Assembly: GCA_049652385.1 (NCBI GenBank)
Contig: JBASDX010000004.1
Location: 88,187-152,186, forward strand
Direction of reading: 5' to 3'
Source of the DNA: DMER64 sp049652385
GTDB taxonomy: Bacteria; Bacteroidota; Bacteroidia; Bacteroidales; UBA932
Length of the DNA: 64,000 bases
Part shown: piece by piece, positions 1 to 9,348 of the stretch
Position numbering within the stretch: position 1 is the first letter of the stretch
How the letters are laid out: every line of letters starts with the position of its first letter
The notes under the pieces: generated by a model
Database searches by the model: none
Seen by the model: the letters and a program-made list of their open reading frames with translations, nothing else
Told to the model about the DNA's origin: nothing
Position numbers and translations under genes: made by a program

Positions 1-91
1 GAATAAAAGAACTTTCGATGGTCATCAGCAATGCCACCGTTCCGTAATTCAGATGCTCCAGCGCCCATTGAATGAACGAAAAACTTTCCAT
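1..91 (-). CDS. DedA family membrane protein, N-terminus only
   Basis: Only the first 30 codons lie in the window; the rest runs off the left edge. The visible start reads MESFSFIQWALEHLNYGTVA followed by LLMTIESSFI, which resembles the amino end of DedA/SNARE-associated integral membrane proteins (the phrase T-x-E-S-S-F-I-P is typical there). DedA proteins are inner-membrane carriers linked to lipid flipping and envelope homeostasis. The ATG shares one base with the TAA of the upstream threonine synthase gene (TAATG), so the two are probably translationally coupled. The call rests on 30 residues only. Confidence 0.7.
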   Translation of the reverse strand, partial: MESFSFIQWALEHLNYGTVALLMTIESSFI

Positions 92-1287
92 TATGTATGT
101 TCTAGAATTTCTTCTATACGCTCAGCGGCCTTCAGTCCGTGACCGGTTAGCATCACTACCAAACGCCCGTTCTGCTGCGTTTTGCCATCTGTATCCATTG
201 CTTTGTAATGCTTCAAAGCTGCCAGGGCCGAGGCCGAGGTGGGTTCTATATACAAACCACGGGAAGTGGCCATCCGGAGCGCCTCTATGACCTCTTTATC
301 GGTCACTACCAAGACATCGCCTTTCGTTTCTTGAACGGCGCGTACAATCTGGTCTATGCGCGGGGGATGGCTGTTGGCAATGCCTTCCGGCAAAACAGTC
401 CCCGTGGGAGCAGGCGGAAGAGCCGCCATCAGATTGGCTGCCGTGATTTTGGTACCCGATGCAGCGTCTGCGTACACTTCCAATGCCGTGCGAATGGGGC
501 TGCAATGCTCGCTCTGTACGGCCATCAAACGCGGATAGCGGTCGATGAGTCCGGCTTGTATCATCTCTGTGAATCCCAGATGCATACCTAAAAGCAGCGA
601 CCCGCTGCCTACCGGTATGAACACGGCTTCCGGCACTTCCCAATCCAGCTGTTCCATCAATTCGTAAGCGGCCGTTTTTGTCCCGTGCAAAAAGTACGGA
701 TTGCGGGTATGAGCCGCGTAGTAGTGGTCTTTCGTGGCTTGTTCAGCAGCTTTGGCTGTATCCAGACGGCTGCCGGGAATCTTATACAAAGTAGCTCCGT
801 ACGTGCTTACTTGACGCGTTTTGCCCGACGAATTGCCCGCCGGCATGTAAATGTGCGCCTCTATCCCCGCCAGCGCGCTGTAAGCCGATGCGGAACACGC
901 CGAATTGCCCGACGAGTCCACCACAATGCTCTGTATGCCCAGTTCCCGACATTTGTTGATGAGCACATAGGCGCCCCTATCCTTGAACGAACCCGAGGCC
1001 ATCAAGTAATCCAGTTTCAGGTGCACCGAGTGGCCCTCCCACTGTGTTTCCATCAGCGGGGTGGCGCTTTCGTTAAAGCCCAGGGCTTGTTGCGGATGTT
1101 CCAGCGGCAAGATGGATTTGTAACGCAAAAAAGAAGATTGTCCGTAAGCGGACGCTTCCTCAAAATCGGCTTTGCGTGGGGTGAAATCGTACGCCAAATC
1201 CAGGTAATTTCCGCAGGAACATTGCCAAAGGGCTTCTTCCTCGGGGTACAACGTACCACACGCCGGACAGATTAGATGGCCTTTCAT
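91..1287 (-). CDS. thrC: Threonine synthase (PLP-dependent)
   Basis: Predicted 398-residue PLP fold-type II enzyme that converts O-phosphohomoserine to threonine in the cytoplasm. The N-terminus has a zinc-ribbon-like pair of cysteine knuckles (CPACG near residue 7 and CSCGN near residue 23), as in the threonine synthases that carry such a ribbon. The PLP lysine is in GSFKDRGA (K102), and a SGNSACSASAYSA stretch matches the phosphate/substrate loop. The length suits this class and differs from the longer ThrC form of about 430 residues. The start is the ATG at 1287. Other thrABC genes are not in the window, so a related beta-eliminating PLP lyase remains possible. Confidence 0.77.
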   Translation of the reverse strand: MKGHLICPACGTLYPEEEALWQCSCGNYLDLAYDFTPRKADFEEASAYGQSSFLRYKSILPLEHPQQALGFNESATPLMETQWEGHSVHLKLDYLMASGSFKDRGAYVLINKCRELGIQSIVVDSSGNSACSASAYSALAGIEAHIYMPAGNSSGKTRQVSTYGATLYKIPGSRLDTAKAAEQATKDHYYAAHTRNPYFLHGTKTAAYELMEQLDWEVPEAVFIPVGSGSLLLGMHLGFTEMIQAGLIDRYPRLMAVQSEHCSPIRTALEVYADAASGTKITAANLMAALPPAPTGTVLPEGIANSHPPRIDQIVRAVQETKGDVLVVTDKEVIEALRMATSRGLYIEPTSASALAALKHYKAMDTDGKTQQNGRLVVMLTGHGLKAAERIEEILEHT

Positions 1288-1308
1288 GGTATGTATATTC
1301 CTTTTTCC

Positions 1309-2556
1309 TTAAAAATTCAGTTCTTCACCTTCGCTGTGGGCTACAATGGCAGCACCTGTCATATCTCCCCACACGTTTACAGCCGTACGGATCATATCCA
1401 ACGGTTGTTGTACTACCAGTACCAGACCGATTCCTTCCAGCGGAAGGCCTACGGCGCGCAGCACTACGGCCAACATCACCAATCCGGCCAGCGGGATTCC
1501 GGCAGAACCCACGGCAGCCAGCAAGCTGGTCAGAACTACAATCACTTGTTGTCCAATAGTCAAATCTATCCCGTAGACTTGTGCTATAAATATGGCTGTG
1601 ACGCATTCAAACAGAGCCGTACCGTTCATGTTTACCGTATTGCCTAAGGGTAAGGAGAATCCGGCAATCTTGCGCGATACGCCGGCCCTTTCCTGGATGT
1701 CCTTCAAGGCAATGGGCAACGAAGCCGCCGACGAAGCCGTAGTAAAAGCCGTCAACAGGGCCGTTCCCATCATTTTCATGAAGACAAACGGGTTCTTGCG
1801 TGTGAGGAGCCTAAACAATCCAGGTATGGTGAGCAATCCGTGCAAAATGCATCCTCCGGCGATGATGGCCGCATAGATGCCCAAGCTTCCGAACAACGTA
1901 CCCAACGCTTCTGTATTGCCGGCCTGTTCCCCTACCATGTTGGATACTACTCCAAACAAACCAAAGGGTGCAAAACGGATGACCAGAAACGTGATATCGA
2001 TCATCACTTCGTAGATGCCGTTGAAAACATCGCCCAAGAGTTGGTGCGTCTTTGGAGAGGCTACATTGATAAAAAATCCAAAGAGAATGGCAAAGAAAAT
2101 GACGGGCAACATGTTGCCGTCTGCCATAGCTTGGAAAATGTTGTCGGGAACGATGGCTATGATCTGGTCTACAAACGAATTCTCCACGGCGGCCATTTCC
2201 GTTACTTCTTCATGCAACGGCAAGGCTACGTGAACACCCGGTTGAAAATAATTGACCAGAAGCAGGCCCAGAACGCACGCCAGCAAGGTGGTAACAATGT
2301 ACCAAGCAAACGTTTTCCCGGCAATACGACCCAAATCGGCCGCTTTGCCCACGCTGCTCACTCCCATAACCAAGGCGCTGAAGACGAGCGGTATAACCAC
2401 CATCTTCAGACCTCTTAAGAACAAATCTCCGGCCCATTTTGTATAGCCAATGTATTCGTGGCCAAAAATGCCGAACAAGATACCCAGCAGCACTCCTATC
2501 AGAATCTGCCAGTGGAGCGCCAATTTTACCTTACGCAATGAACCCAATAATTTCAT
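1309..2556 (-). CDS. Dicarboxylate/amino acid:cation symporter (DAACS family)
   Basis: 415-residue polytopic inner-membrane protein of the GltP/DctA/SstT family, which imports glutamate, aspartate or C4-dicarboxylates with protons or sodium. Visible family marks are the serine-rich re-entrant loop (TTASSAASLPIAL, about residues 270-282) and the NMNGTALFE motif on TM7 (about residues 312-320), followed by AGIPLAGLVML and a late DMIRTAVNVWGD on TM8, which carries the substrate-contacting D and N residues. The gene starts inside the last 26 bases of the upstream carboxyltransferase gene, so they share a transcript. A role in moving C4-dicarboxylates related to oxaloacetate metabolism fits this neighbour but is inference. 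Confidence 0.9.
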   Translation of the reverse strand: MKLLGSLRKVKLALHWQILIGVLLGILFGIFGHEYIGYTKWAGDLFLRGLKMVVIPLVFSALVMGVSSVGKAADLGRIAGKTFAWYIVTTLLACVLGLLLVNYFQPGVHVALPLHEEVTEMAAVENSFVDQIIAIVPDNIFQAMADGNMLPVIFFAILFGFFINVASPKTHQLLGDVFNGIYEVMIDITFLVIRFAPFGLFGVVSNMVGEQAGNTEALGTLFGSLGIYAAIIAGGCILHGLLTIPGLFRLLTRKNPFVFMKMMGTALLTAFTTASSAASLPIALKDIQERAGVSRKIAGFSLPLGNTVNMNGTALFECVTAIFIAQVYGIDLTIGQQVIVVLTSLLAAVGSAGIPLAGLVMLAVVLRAVGLPLEGIGLVLVVQQPLDMIRTAVNVWGDMTGAAIVAHSEGEELNF

Positions 2557-4315
2557 TCTTTTCTACCATTGCGCCTTGTTTTGCAGAAACAACCACCAAT
2601 TTGCCTTCGGCTAAAGCGGTTACAGGCTCCATTCCATAATACGTCTGTACAAAACTAAGGATCTGGCCCTCTTTCACTTTCGTACCTACTACCGGTTCTT
2701 TGGAATCTCCGGCGGCAGCTACTTCCCAAATGATTTGACCCTTGGCGGCAGCCTGAATCGGTTGCGCATTGGGGTATTTTTCCATGATTTTGTCAACTTC
2801 CACTTTGGGCATCTCCACTACGGGACGTTCTACCACAAGCGGAGCGTTGGCTTTTTCACGGGCGGCTTCCAGTTCTTTTTGGAAACGTTCTTTGGCTATG
2901 CCGCTCTTGTAGTCGCGGTATTGGCGATCGTGCATGGCCAATTCAAACAACTCTTCGTCGTCTTTGCCAAAGTCCCATTTGTTTTCTTTCATTTCCTTAC
3001 GGAATTCATCCAACGCATTGGGGAATTGGCTTTGCGGGTTGCCGGTGAAGAATTTCCGGTCTTGTTCTTTGGCCAATTCCAGGATTTCCGGTGCCAATTC
3101 TCCCGGCAATTTTCCGGTGTAACCCAAAATCATATCCCACGCGTTTTTGTCTATCGTCTTCCAGCGCTCTTCACCCTTGAGCATATGCATGAGGTTCATC
3201 AGAGCAATGTTTTTCACATACTGGCTGAACGGAGTGACCAACGGCGGATACCCCAGTTTGGGCCATACGTATTCCACTTCTTGGAAGAGGCGGGTAACCA
3301 GGTCGTCAAGGGTCAGTTCCTTCTTGCCGGCAGCCCTAAGGCTCATGTTTACAGCATTTTGGAAACCTCTCAAGTCTGCCATCATGGATCCCATCATGCC
3401 GCCGGGCAGGCCGCTGCCCACCAAGAGCGATGTCATGACTTTGTTACCGGGATCGATGAACAGCCCCAGGAAATCGTCAATGAACGACTGCGTCATGGAA
3501 CGCGCTTCCATATAGGCTTTCATATTGATGTCTTTCACTTGGAATCCGGCATCTCTCAACATGGCTTGCACGGTGATGACGTCCGGATGGACCATGCCCC
3601 AGCTCAAAGGTTCCATGGCCACGTCCACTACGTCCACACCGGCTTTGGCTACTTCCAACATAGAGGCCATGGAGAAACCCGGACCGGAGTGCCCGTGGTA
3701 TTGTACCAGAATATGGGGGTATTTCTTTTTGATTTCGTACGTGAGTTTGCCCAACATGGTGGGACGACCTACTCCGGCCATGTCTTTCAAGGCAATTTCG
3801 TCTGTCCCGAATTTGACCAGTTCGTCCACTACTGACAGGTAGTAATCTACCGTATGTACCGGCGAATGGGTAATGCTGAGCGAAGCCTGTGAAATCATGC
3901 CGGCTTCTTTGGCATATTTTACGGAAAGTTCCAGATTACGAGGATCGTTCAGTCCACAGAAAGAACGAGCAATGTCCACTCCCTGTGCTTTTTTCACTTT
4001 AAACATCAGCTGGCGCACGTCTGCCGGTACGGGAAACATCCGAATACCGTTCAGACCCCTTTCCAACATCTGGGTTTGGATGCCGGCTGCACGCAACGGT
4101 TTTGTCCATTCGCGAACAGCTATATTGGGGTTCTCGCCAAAAAGCAGGTTGACTTGTTCAAACGCTCCACCATTCGTTTCAACCCGGTCAAAACAACCCA
4201 TCTCTATGACCAGCGGAGCAAATTGCTTGAGCTGATGTACCATGGGAACGTACTTGCCCGATGATTGCCACATATCTCTGTAAAGGAGGCAAAACTTAAT
4301 TTCTTTCTTAGACAT
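2531..4315 (-). CDS. Oxaloacetate decarboxylase alpha / pyruvate carboxylase subunit B-like protein without a biotin lysine
   Basis: 594 residues. Residues 1-300 form an HMGL-like carboxyltransferase barrel: RDMWQSS stands for the RDxxQS substrate loop, ALKDMAG holds the lysine that is carboxylated to bridge the metal, and YHGHSGPG supplies the HxH metal ligands. A conserved carboxylase domain follows (about 300-470). The C-terminal 70 residues look like a biotinyl carrier hairpin, but the place of the usual EAMKM is QTYYGME, with no lysine at the turn. The enzyme should therefore be unable to carry biotin on itself and may use a separate carrier protein or have another role. It is first in an apparent operon with a dicarboxylate symporter. 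Confidence 0.8.
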   Translation of the reverse strand: MSKKEIKFCLLYRDMWQSSGKYVPMVHQLKQFAPLVIEMGCFDRVETNGGAFEQVNLLFGENPNIAVREWTKPLRAAGIQTQMLERGLNGIRMFPVPADVRQLMFKVKKAQGVDIARSFCGLNDPRNLELSVKYAKEAGMISQASLSITHSPVHTVDYYLSVVDELVKFGTDEIALKDMAGVGRPTMLGKLTYEIKKKYPHILVQYHGHSGPGFSMASMLEVAKAGVDVVDVAMEPLSWGMVHPDVITVQAMLRDAGFQVKDINMKAYMEARSMTQSFIDDFLGLFIDPGNKVMTSLLVGSGLPGGMMGSMMADLRGFQNAVNMSLRAAGKKELTLDDLVTRLFQEVEYVWPKLGYPPLVTPFSQYVKNIALMNLMHMLKGEERWKTIDKNAWDMILGYTGKLPGELAPEILELAKEQDRKFFTGNPQSQFPNALDEFRKEMKENKWDFGKDDEELFELAMHDRQYRDYKSGIAKERFQKELEAAREKANAPLVVERPVVEMPKVEVDKIMEKYPNAQPIQAAAKGQIIWEVAAAGDSKEPVVGTKVKEGQILSFVQTYYGMEPVTALAEGKLVVVSAKQGAMVEKNEIIGFIA

Positions 4316-4371
4316 ATATATTTATCATTAATGAATTAAAAGTGCGAATTTAACCTATTTCCTGCACAATA

Positions 4372-5187
4372 TTACATATTGGCAATGATTTCTGTAAAGA
4401 GCAGGGTCATTTTGTCTGCAGCGGCATCGGCAGCTACGATGACATCGTCTTCGTCGTTCACAAAATCATCTGCAAAATCGTATGCTTGGTTGGTTACAAC
4501 AGACATGCCAAAGACGCGTAAATCACAATGGCGCGCCACAATTACTTCCGGTGTGGTGGACATGCCCGTAGCATCGGCTCCTATGGCTTGGAAGTATTTG
4601 TATTCTGCAGGCGTTTCGTACGTAGGACCGGGATTGCCCAAATACACACCGTATTGTAAGGGTATGCCGTGGATCTCTGCCATATCTTTGCAGATGGTCT
4701 GCAAGTCCTTGTCGTAGGCACGCGTCATGTCTGTGAACCGCACGCCAAAGTCGGGATTGTTTTTCCCCAACAACGGATTGGGCAGCAAATTGATGTGGTC
4801 TGTGATGACCATCAAATCCCCTACTTTCAATTTGGGATTGATACCGCCGGCCGCGTTCGACACAAAGAGCGCTTCTGCCCCCATCAGTTTGAACACCCGT
4901 ATGGGAAAGGTCACTTGGTCCATGCCGTACCCTTCGTAATAATGGAAACGTCCTTGCATGCAAATGACGTGTTTGCCGCCCAAGGTGCCGGCAATCAAGT
5001 TGCCCTCGTGGCCGGGGGCCGTGGAGAGCAGGAAATGGGGAATGTCTTTATAAGGAATGGTTACTTTGTTTTCTATACTGTTGGCCAACTTGCCCAGTCC
5101 GCTGCCCAGAATAATGGCCACTTGCGGGCGGTTGGGAATTCTTTCCAGCAGATAATCTGCCGATTTTTGGTAAAGAGCCGTGTTCAT
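4372..5187 (-). CDS. Purine nucleoside phosphorylase (trimeric, 6-oxopurine type)
   Basis: 271-residue enzyme of the trimeric PNP/MTAP family that phosphorolyses purine nucleosides to base plus ribose-1-phosphate. Family marks: GSGLGKL phosphate loop (about residue 28), PGHEGNL, MQGRFHYYEG, SNAAGGIN, and the purine-site region TYETPAEY with GADATGMSTTPEV. The residue that separates 6-oxopurine PNPs from MTA phosphorylases is asparagine here (SVVTNQAYD) rather than the aspartate pair of MTAP, so inosine, guanosine or methylthioinosine are the expected substrates. Its ATG overlaps the stop of the upstream MTA/SAH deaminase by four bases, so the two enzymes likely act in sequence. Confidence 0.9.
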   Translation of the reverse strand: MNTALYQKSADYLLERIPNRPQVAIILGSGLGKLANSIENKVTIPYKDIPHFLLSTAPGHEGNLIAGTLGGKHVICMQGRFHYYEGYGMDQVTFPIRVFKLMGAEALFVSNAAGGINPKLKVGDLMVITDHINLLPNPLLGKNNPDFGVRFTDMTRAYDKDLQTICKDMAEIHGIPLQYGVYLGNPGPTYETPAEYKYFQAIGADATGMSTTPEVIVARHCDLRVFGMSVVTNQAYDFADDFVNDEDDVIVAADAAADKMTLLFTEIIANM

Positions 5188-6470
5188 TTCTTCTTTCGTT
5201 TTTTATAATCTACTACTTTATCGGCGACCTCTTGCACCTTCCGGAAAATTTTTTCTTCTCCCGGAATGTATTGGTCTTCCATGATGATTTTTCCGTCGCA
5301 AATGACGGTATCTATGCAATCTCCGTTGGCCGCATACACCAGGTTGGCCAAGAAATAATGGTTGGGCACAAAAGCCGGTTTGGCCATATCTACCAAAGCT
5401 ATGTCTGCCAGATACCCCGGTTCAATCTTGCCGGCTTTCAGGCGCAAGGCTTTGGCTCCGTTGAGCGAGGCCACATCCATCAATTCTTTGAGCGGAATGG
5501 CACCCGGGTCGTTTCTCCAGACTTTTTGCAACAGAGCGGCCGCTTTCATGCTGTCTATCATATCCAGATTGTTGGACGAGGCACATCCGTCCGTACCCAA
5601 ACAGACGTTGGCGCCGGCATCGCGCAATTCGTTGTATTTGAACTTGTACCCCGAGGCCAATTTCAAGTTGGAATTGGGATTGTGGACCGTATGTACACCG
5701 TTGTCCCCCAAGATTTTGATATCGTCGCTGCTCAACCACAGGGAATGGGCTGCTATCAGATTGGAATTCATCAGCCCCAGTTTGTTCATATACTCGGTGG
5801 GGCTCATGCCGTATTCCATTTCGGCCTGGTCCATCTCTGCCCTGGTTTCCGCCAGGTGCGTATGGACCAACAGGTCGTTGTCCTTGGCGTAACTGTTGAT
5901 GTAACGGAACGATTTTTCCGCTACCGTATAAATGGCGTGCGGACTGACGGCAAAGGTGGTTAGCGAACTCCAGTTGGCGCTCTCTTTGTGCGCTATTTTC
6001 AACTGTTTTTTATTCTCTTCAATAGTATCGTTGTCAAAGTGGTCCAACCAGGTGAACGACTGGACGGAACGCATGCCCATTTCTTCGGCGGCCCGTTTGC
6101 AACCGTTCAGGTGCCAATACATGTCGTTGAACGTAGTGGTACCGGTGCGGATCATCTCTATACAAGCCAATTTGGCTCCCCAATAGACCATTTCTTCATC
6201 CAATTTGGCTTCGTACGGCCAAATGCGTTCGCGCAACCATTGGTCCAAAGGAACGTCTTCGCCTACACCCCGGAACAGGGTCATGGCGGAATGAGCATGG
6301 GCATTGACAAAGCCCGGTATGATGGCTTTGCGTGAACCATCTATTACTTTGTCATACTTCTCTACAGGGAAAGTGCCTGCCCGTTCAACGGCTTTGATTT
6401 TGTTGCCCTCAATCAGGACATCTTTCCGTTCTTTATACAACAATACGTTGGAAATAAGGATTGTTTTCAT
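5184..6470 (-). CDS. mtaD: 5'-methylthioadenosine / S-adenosylhomocysteine deaminase (amidohydrolase)
   Basis: 428-residue TatD-unrelated amidohydrolase of the MtaD/TrzA family; it deaminates MTA and SAH to the inosine analogues. Metal and substrate motifs are HAHSAMTLFRG (HxH), VHTHLAET, AAHSLWLSSD and the aspartate in LGTDGCASSN. I place the start at the ATG at 6470 (MKTILISN); an upstream in-frame TTG at 6488 would add six residues but has no better support. A TAACTTTG box lies 16 bases ahead of this ATG, so besides read-through from the thiamine genes it may have its own promoter. Its product, methylthioinosine, suits the PNP encoded immediately downstream. Confidence 0.87.
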   Translation of the reverse strand: MKTILISNVLLYKERKDVLIEGNKIKAVERAGTFPVEKYDKVIDGSRKAIIPGFVNAHAHSAMTLFRGVGEDVPLDQWLRERIWPYEAKLDEEMVYWGAKLACIEMIRTGTTTFNDMYWHLNGCKRAAEEMGMRSVQSFTWLDHFDNDTIEENKKQLKIAHKESANWSSLTTFAVSPHAIYTVAEKSFRYINSYAKDNDLLVHTHLAETRAEMDQAEMEYGMSPTEYMNKLGLMNSNLIAAHSLWLSSDDIKILGDNGVHTVHNPNSNLKLASGYKFKYNELRDAGANVCLGTDGCASSNNLDMIDSMKAAALLQKVWRNDPGAIPLKELMDVASLNGAKALRLKAGKIEPGYLADIALVDMAKPAFVPNHYFLANLVYAANGDCIDTVICDGKIIMEDQYIPGEEKIFRKVQEVADKVVDYKKRKKK

Positions 6471-6485
6471 AACGGTATATTTTGC

Positions 6486-6493
6486 CAAAGTTA
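6486..6493 (-). promoter_or_regulatory. Possible internal -7 promoter box ahead of mtaD
   Basis: The minus strand reads TAACTTTG, a perfect match to the Bacteroidota -7 consensus TAnnTTTG, overlapping the pnuC stop codon and 16 bases before the mtaD ATG. The same octamer precedes rnpB and tRNA-Cys in this window. No clear -33 TTTG is seen, so activity is uncertain. Confidence 0.35.
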
Positions 6494-7099
6494 GTGAATT
6501 TTTCTTCGCCAGGTGCTATACCCTATGAAGGAAGAAGCCAACAGTACGGCATACAAAACGGTGGTGAACCACAAACCGCTCCGGGTGTAGAGGCCAATGG
6601 CCAGGGCGTTGGCGGCTATGAGCAGGATCCATTGCTGCAGCACGCTGTGGGCCAGCAGCCACGTAGCTGCAATATTGAGGGCCGTAACGGCCGCATCCAG
6701 AGCCGGAGCCGGATGGTCGGTAAAACGGCGCAATACGTACCACATAAGCGCAAAGCTCGAAAGGAGAAGCGCTCCCGCAATGGCAGCCTGCCGGGCGTTG
6801 ACGTGCACGGGGCGCAACTGTGTGGTTGAGTGGTCCGGCTGGTGCGTTTCCTCCTCTGTTGGGGATACATCTGCCGGCTGCTTTAGGGGTGTGCTCCATT
6901 TGTACCAGCCGTAGATACTCATGATCAGAAAATACACGTACAGGCCCATGGAGGCGTACAAGCCCTTGATGCCGAAAACGACAACGTAACTGACGGACAT
7001 TACAAAACCTACGGCCCACATGGCGCGCTTGTGTTTGATTTCCAGCCATACATACAGCAGACCCGAGGCTGCTCCAAAAAGTTCTAGAAAAAGTCCCAT
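6491..7099 (-). CDS. pnuT: PnuC-family transporter, probably thiamine-specific (PnuT)
   Basis: 202-residue inner-membrane protein of the PnuC family, facilitators for vitamins such as nicotinamide riboside and thiamine. The start MGLFLELFGAASGLLYVWLE with repeated W and a YGWYKW motif is typical, and about seven hydrophobic segments are visible. A variable loop (about residues 75-100) is unusually rich in T, Q, P and H. The specificity call comes from context: the gene overlaps by 16 bases the TonB receptor, which itself sits directly behind a TPP riboswitch. The TonB receptor-PnuT-TPP riboswitch arrangement is known for thiamine uptake in Bacteroidota. Confidence 0.83.
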   Translation of the reverse strand: MGLFLELFGAASGLLYVWLEIKHKRAMWAVGFVMSVSYVVVFGIKGLYASMGLYVYFLIMSIYGWYKWSTPLKQPADVSPTEEETHQPDHSTTQLRPVHVNARQAAIAGALLLSSFALMWYVLRRFTDHPAPALDAAVTALNIAATWLLAHSVLQQWILLIAANALAIGLYTRSGLWFTTVLYAVLLASSFIGYSTWRRKIH

Positions 7100-9342
7100 G
7101 ACACTTTAATCATTGCTTGAAAGCCGGCTTGCGGAAAGAATCCGCTCGATGTTTCCACCGTGCCCGTATCCCTGAAAGCAGCCCGGTAGGCCCAGGCACC
7201 GGCGCAGTAGTGTTGGTTCAGCAGGTTGTCGGCAAAAAGCGTGACGGTAAAGGTGCCGGCTGTTTTGGTAGCAAAGGGCTGGGTGATGGTCAGGCCCAAT
7301 ACCTGGTAGGCCGGGAGCATACGCTCGGGCGAGCCTGTATTGTCGTAGTATTGTTTGCCTACAAAACGGGCCGTAGCGGCCGCTTCCAGGTTTTTGAAGG
7401 GGCCGGTTTTGGTGGCAAAAGGCTTGTAATTCAGTTGGGCTACGCCCGTTACCCCCGGGGAATAAATCAAATCTGTGAGGGCGTAATACTCCTGAATTTG
7501 CGGACGTACCGGGTTCCAGGTGTCCGGGTGGTCGTAGGTGTCCAGGTAGAAGGTCACGTCTTTGATTTTGTTGGTACTCAGACAGAGGTTGCCCTCCAGG
7601 CGCAGCTGCGGGAAGGGCTGCCAGCCGGCTTCTATTTCCACGCCGCGGCGGTAAGATACCGGTACGTTTTCTTTGATTTCGTAGCCGGTATCGCTGATTT
7701 TTCCCGTAGGTACCAGCTGGTTGCGGTATTCCATGGCGTAGGCGTTCACGGCCAGCAGGATGTTGCGGCCGCTGTAGCGGTAACCGCCCTCCATGTCCAG
7801 CATGGTTTCCGGCTTCAGTTCGGCTGTGCGGTGCGCCTTGATGGATTCTTTGATGTCGCTGCGCGAAGGCTCCCGGCTGCCCGTATAGGCAGAAAGGTAC
7901 AGCTGGTGGTCTTTGGCCAGAAGCAGCGTCAGGCCGGCTTTGGGGTTGAAAAAATGCCACTGCGTATTATGCGCCATAGAAATCCCGTCCGTATCTGTTC
8001 CTCCCATCTGCAGGGATACGTAGCGGTATTGCACATCGGCAAACAATTTGAGGGTGTTGTCCGCTCCTTTCAAAGGTATGGTAACGGTAGTTTTCAGGAA
8101 GGCGCTGCCGTCGTGTTTCCTGCCACGGTTGCGGTAATACTCCGGAGCTTGCGTAAAATCGGGTTTTATTACGTCAAACGTTTTAAGTCCGTAGTGGTGG
8201 CCGTCGTAATAGGCGTAGTTGAGCCCCAGTATGGCTTCTGTGTTACCTTTAGTCCACGTACCTACGGAGCTCAGGGCTGCGTAGGTGTTGTCCATGGTGC
8301 GGCGCACGATGTGGTCACCTGATTTCTTTTGCTTGTAATTTTCATAATACCCGTCGCCTTTTGTGATGTGCAAAGTATTGCTCCAGGCCAAATGGGCACC
8401 GGGACGGAAGGAATGGTTCAGCTGCACGTGGTGCTGTACGTAATTGTCCGTCTCGTTGGGATAAAAGCGAGTATTTCCGTCGGCGTCTTTGTAGGCGCCG
8501 GCCGGGTTGTAGCGCCGGTCAGTCAGCAGTTTCTCATAGGGAATGCCCAGCCACGTGATACCCGTATGCTGTTCTCCGTACAAGTAGTAGAGTTTGAGGG
8601 CGTATTTGGGCTGTATCCAGCTGATGCGGGAAAAAAGCGAATGCATATTGCCGTGTCCGCGGTCTATGTAACCGTCCGTCCGGTTGTGTGCGTACCGCAC
8701 ATCAAGTGCCAGGCCCGTAGGTAAAAAGCGTTTTTCCCCGAGCTGCCCGATGCCCGTTCCCGTGCCGGCACCAATGGTCAGGTGGTATGTGCGGAACGAC
8801 CCGTACGATGCTGCGGCATTCAAGTACGGAGCCGGAGAGGCGTACGCCGCCCGCATGTTGATGGTGGCTCCAAAGGCGCCGCTGCCGTTGACCGAGGTTC
8901 CTACCCCGCGTTGTACCTGGACATTTTCCAGAAAACCGCCAAGGGCAGGCAGGTTGACCCAGAAAACTTCCTGAGACTCTCCGTCATTCAAAGTAATACC
9001 GTTCAGGTTCACCTGAATGCGGGCACCTTCCGTACCGCGGATACGCAGGTAGGCATAACCGCTGCCCGTGCCGTTCTCTCCCATCACTACAGCCCCCGGT
9101 GTGAGGGCCAGGGCGAAAGGCAGGTTCTGGGTAGGCGGCGTGCGTACCAGGTCTTCTTTGGTAATGCGGCTGTGGGCCACAGGGGCGTCTTTGGCCGCTT
9201 GTGTGGCTACAATGACAATGGAGTCCAGGTTGCGCACCTGCGGTTGTGTGGTGTGTTCCTGTGCTCTCAGAGCGTGTGGGTGTGTGAGGGCTGCCGTTAG
9301 AAGAAAGGCAGGCAGCAAGCCTTTGATGGTGATGTGTTTCAT
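7084..9342 (-). CDS. TonB-dependent outer-membrane receptor for thiamine (TPP-riboswitch controlled)
   Basis: 752-residue outer-membrane receptor. A signal peptide (MKHITIKGLLPAFLLTAALT, then a cleavage region near HALRAQ) precedes a short TonB-box-like stretch (DSIVIVATQA), a plug domain (about 60-170, with LRIRGTEGARIQVNLNGI and VNLPALGGFLENVQVQRG) and a beta barrel ending in an aromatic residue (KVSWDFF). The plug includes GSGAFGATINMRAAYA. The substrate call rests on the riboswitch placed against its start codon and on the overlapping PnuT-type gene; without that context it would be a generic vitamin or iron-chelate receptor. Confidence 0.88.
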   Translation of the reverse strand: MKHITIKGLLPAFLLTAALTHPHALRAQEHTTQPQVRNLDSIVIVATQAAKDAPVAHSRITKEDLVRTPPTQNLPFALALTPGAVVMGENGTGSGYAYLRIRGTEGARIQVNLNGITLNDGESQEVFWVNLPALGGFLENVQVQRGVGTSVNGSGAFGATINMRAAYASPAPYLNAAASYGSFRTYHLTIGAGTGTGIGQLGEKRFLPTGLALDVRYAHNRTDGYIDRGHGNMHSLFSRISWIQPKYALKLYYLYGEQHTGITWLGIPYEKLLTDRRYNPAGAYKDADGNTRFYPNETDNYVQHHVQLNHSFRPGAHLAWSNTLHITKGDGYYENYKQKKSGDHIVRRTMDNTYAALSSVGTWTKGNTEAILGLNYAYYDGHHYGLKTFDVIKPDFTQAPEYYRNRGRKHDGSAFLKTTVTIPLKGADNTLKLFADVQYRYVSLQMGGTDTDGISMAHNTQWHFFNPKAGLTLLLAKDHQLYLSAYTGSREPSRSDIKESIKAHRTAELKPETMLDMEGGYRYSGRNILLAVNAYAMEYRNQLVPTGKISDTGYEIKENVPVSYRRGVEIEAGWQPFPQLRLEGNLCLSTNKIKDVTFYLDTYDHPDTWNPVRPQIQEYYALTDLIYSPGVTGVAQLNYKPFATKTGPFKNLEAAATARFVGKQYYDNTGSPERMLPAYQVLGLTITQPFATKTAGTFTVTLFADNLLNQHYCAGAWAYRAAFRDTGTVETSSGFFPQAGFQAMIKVSWDFF

Positions 9343-9348
9343 GATTTT

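Noticed and set aside
2735..3835. 366-codon plus-strand open frame
   Set aside because: Antisense to the carboxyltransferase gene; composition and lack of motifs mark it as a shadow.
7117..8322. 401-codon plus-strand open frame
   Set aside because: Antisense shadow of the TonB receptor gene.
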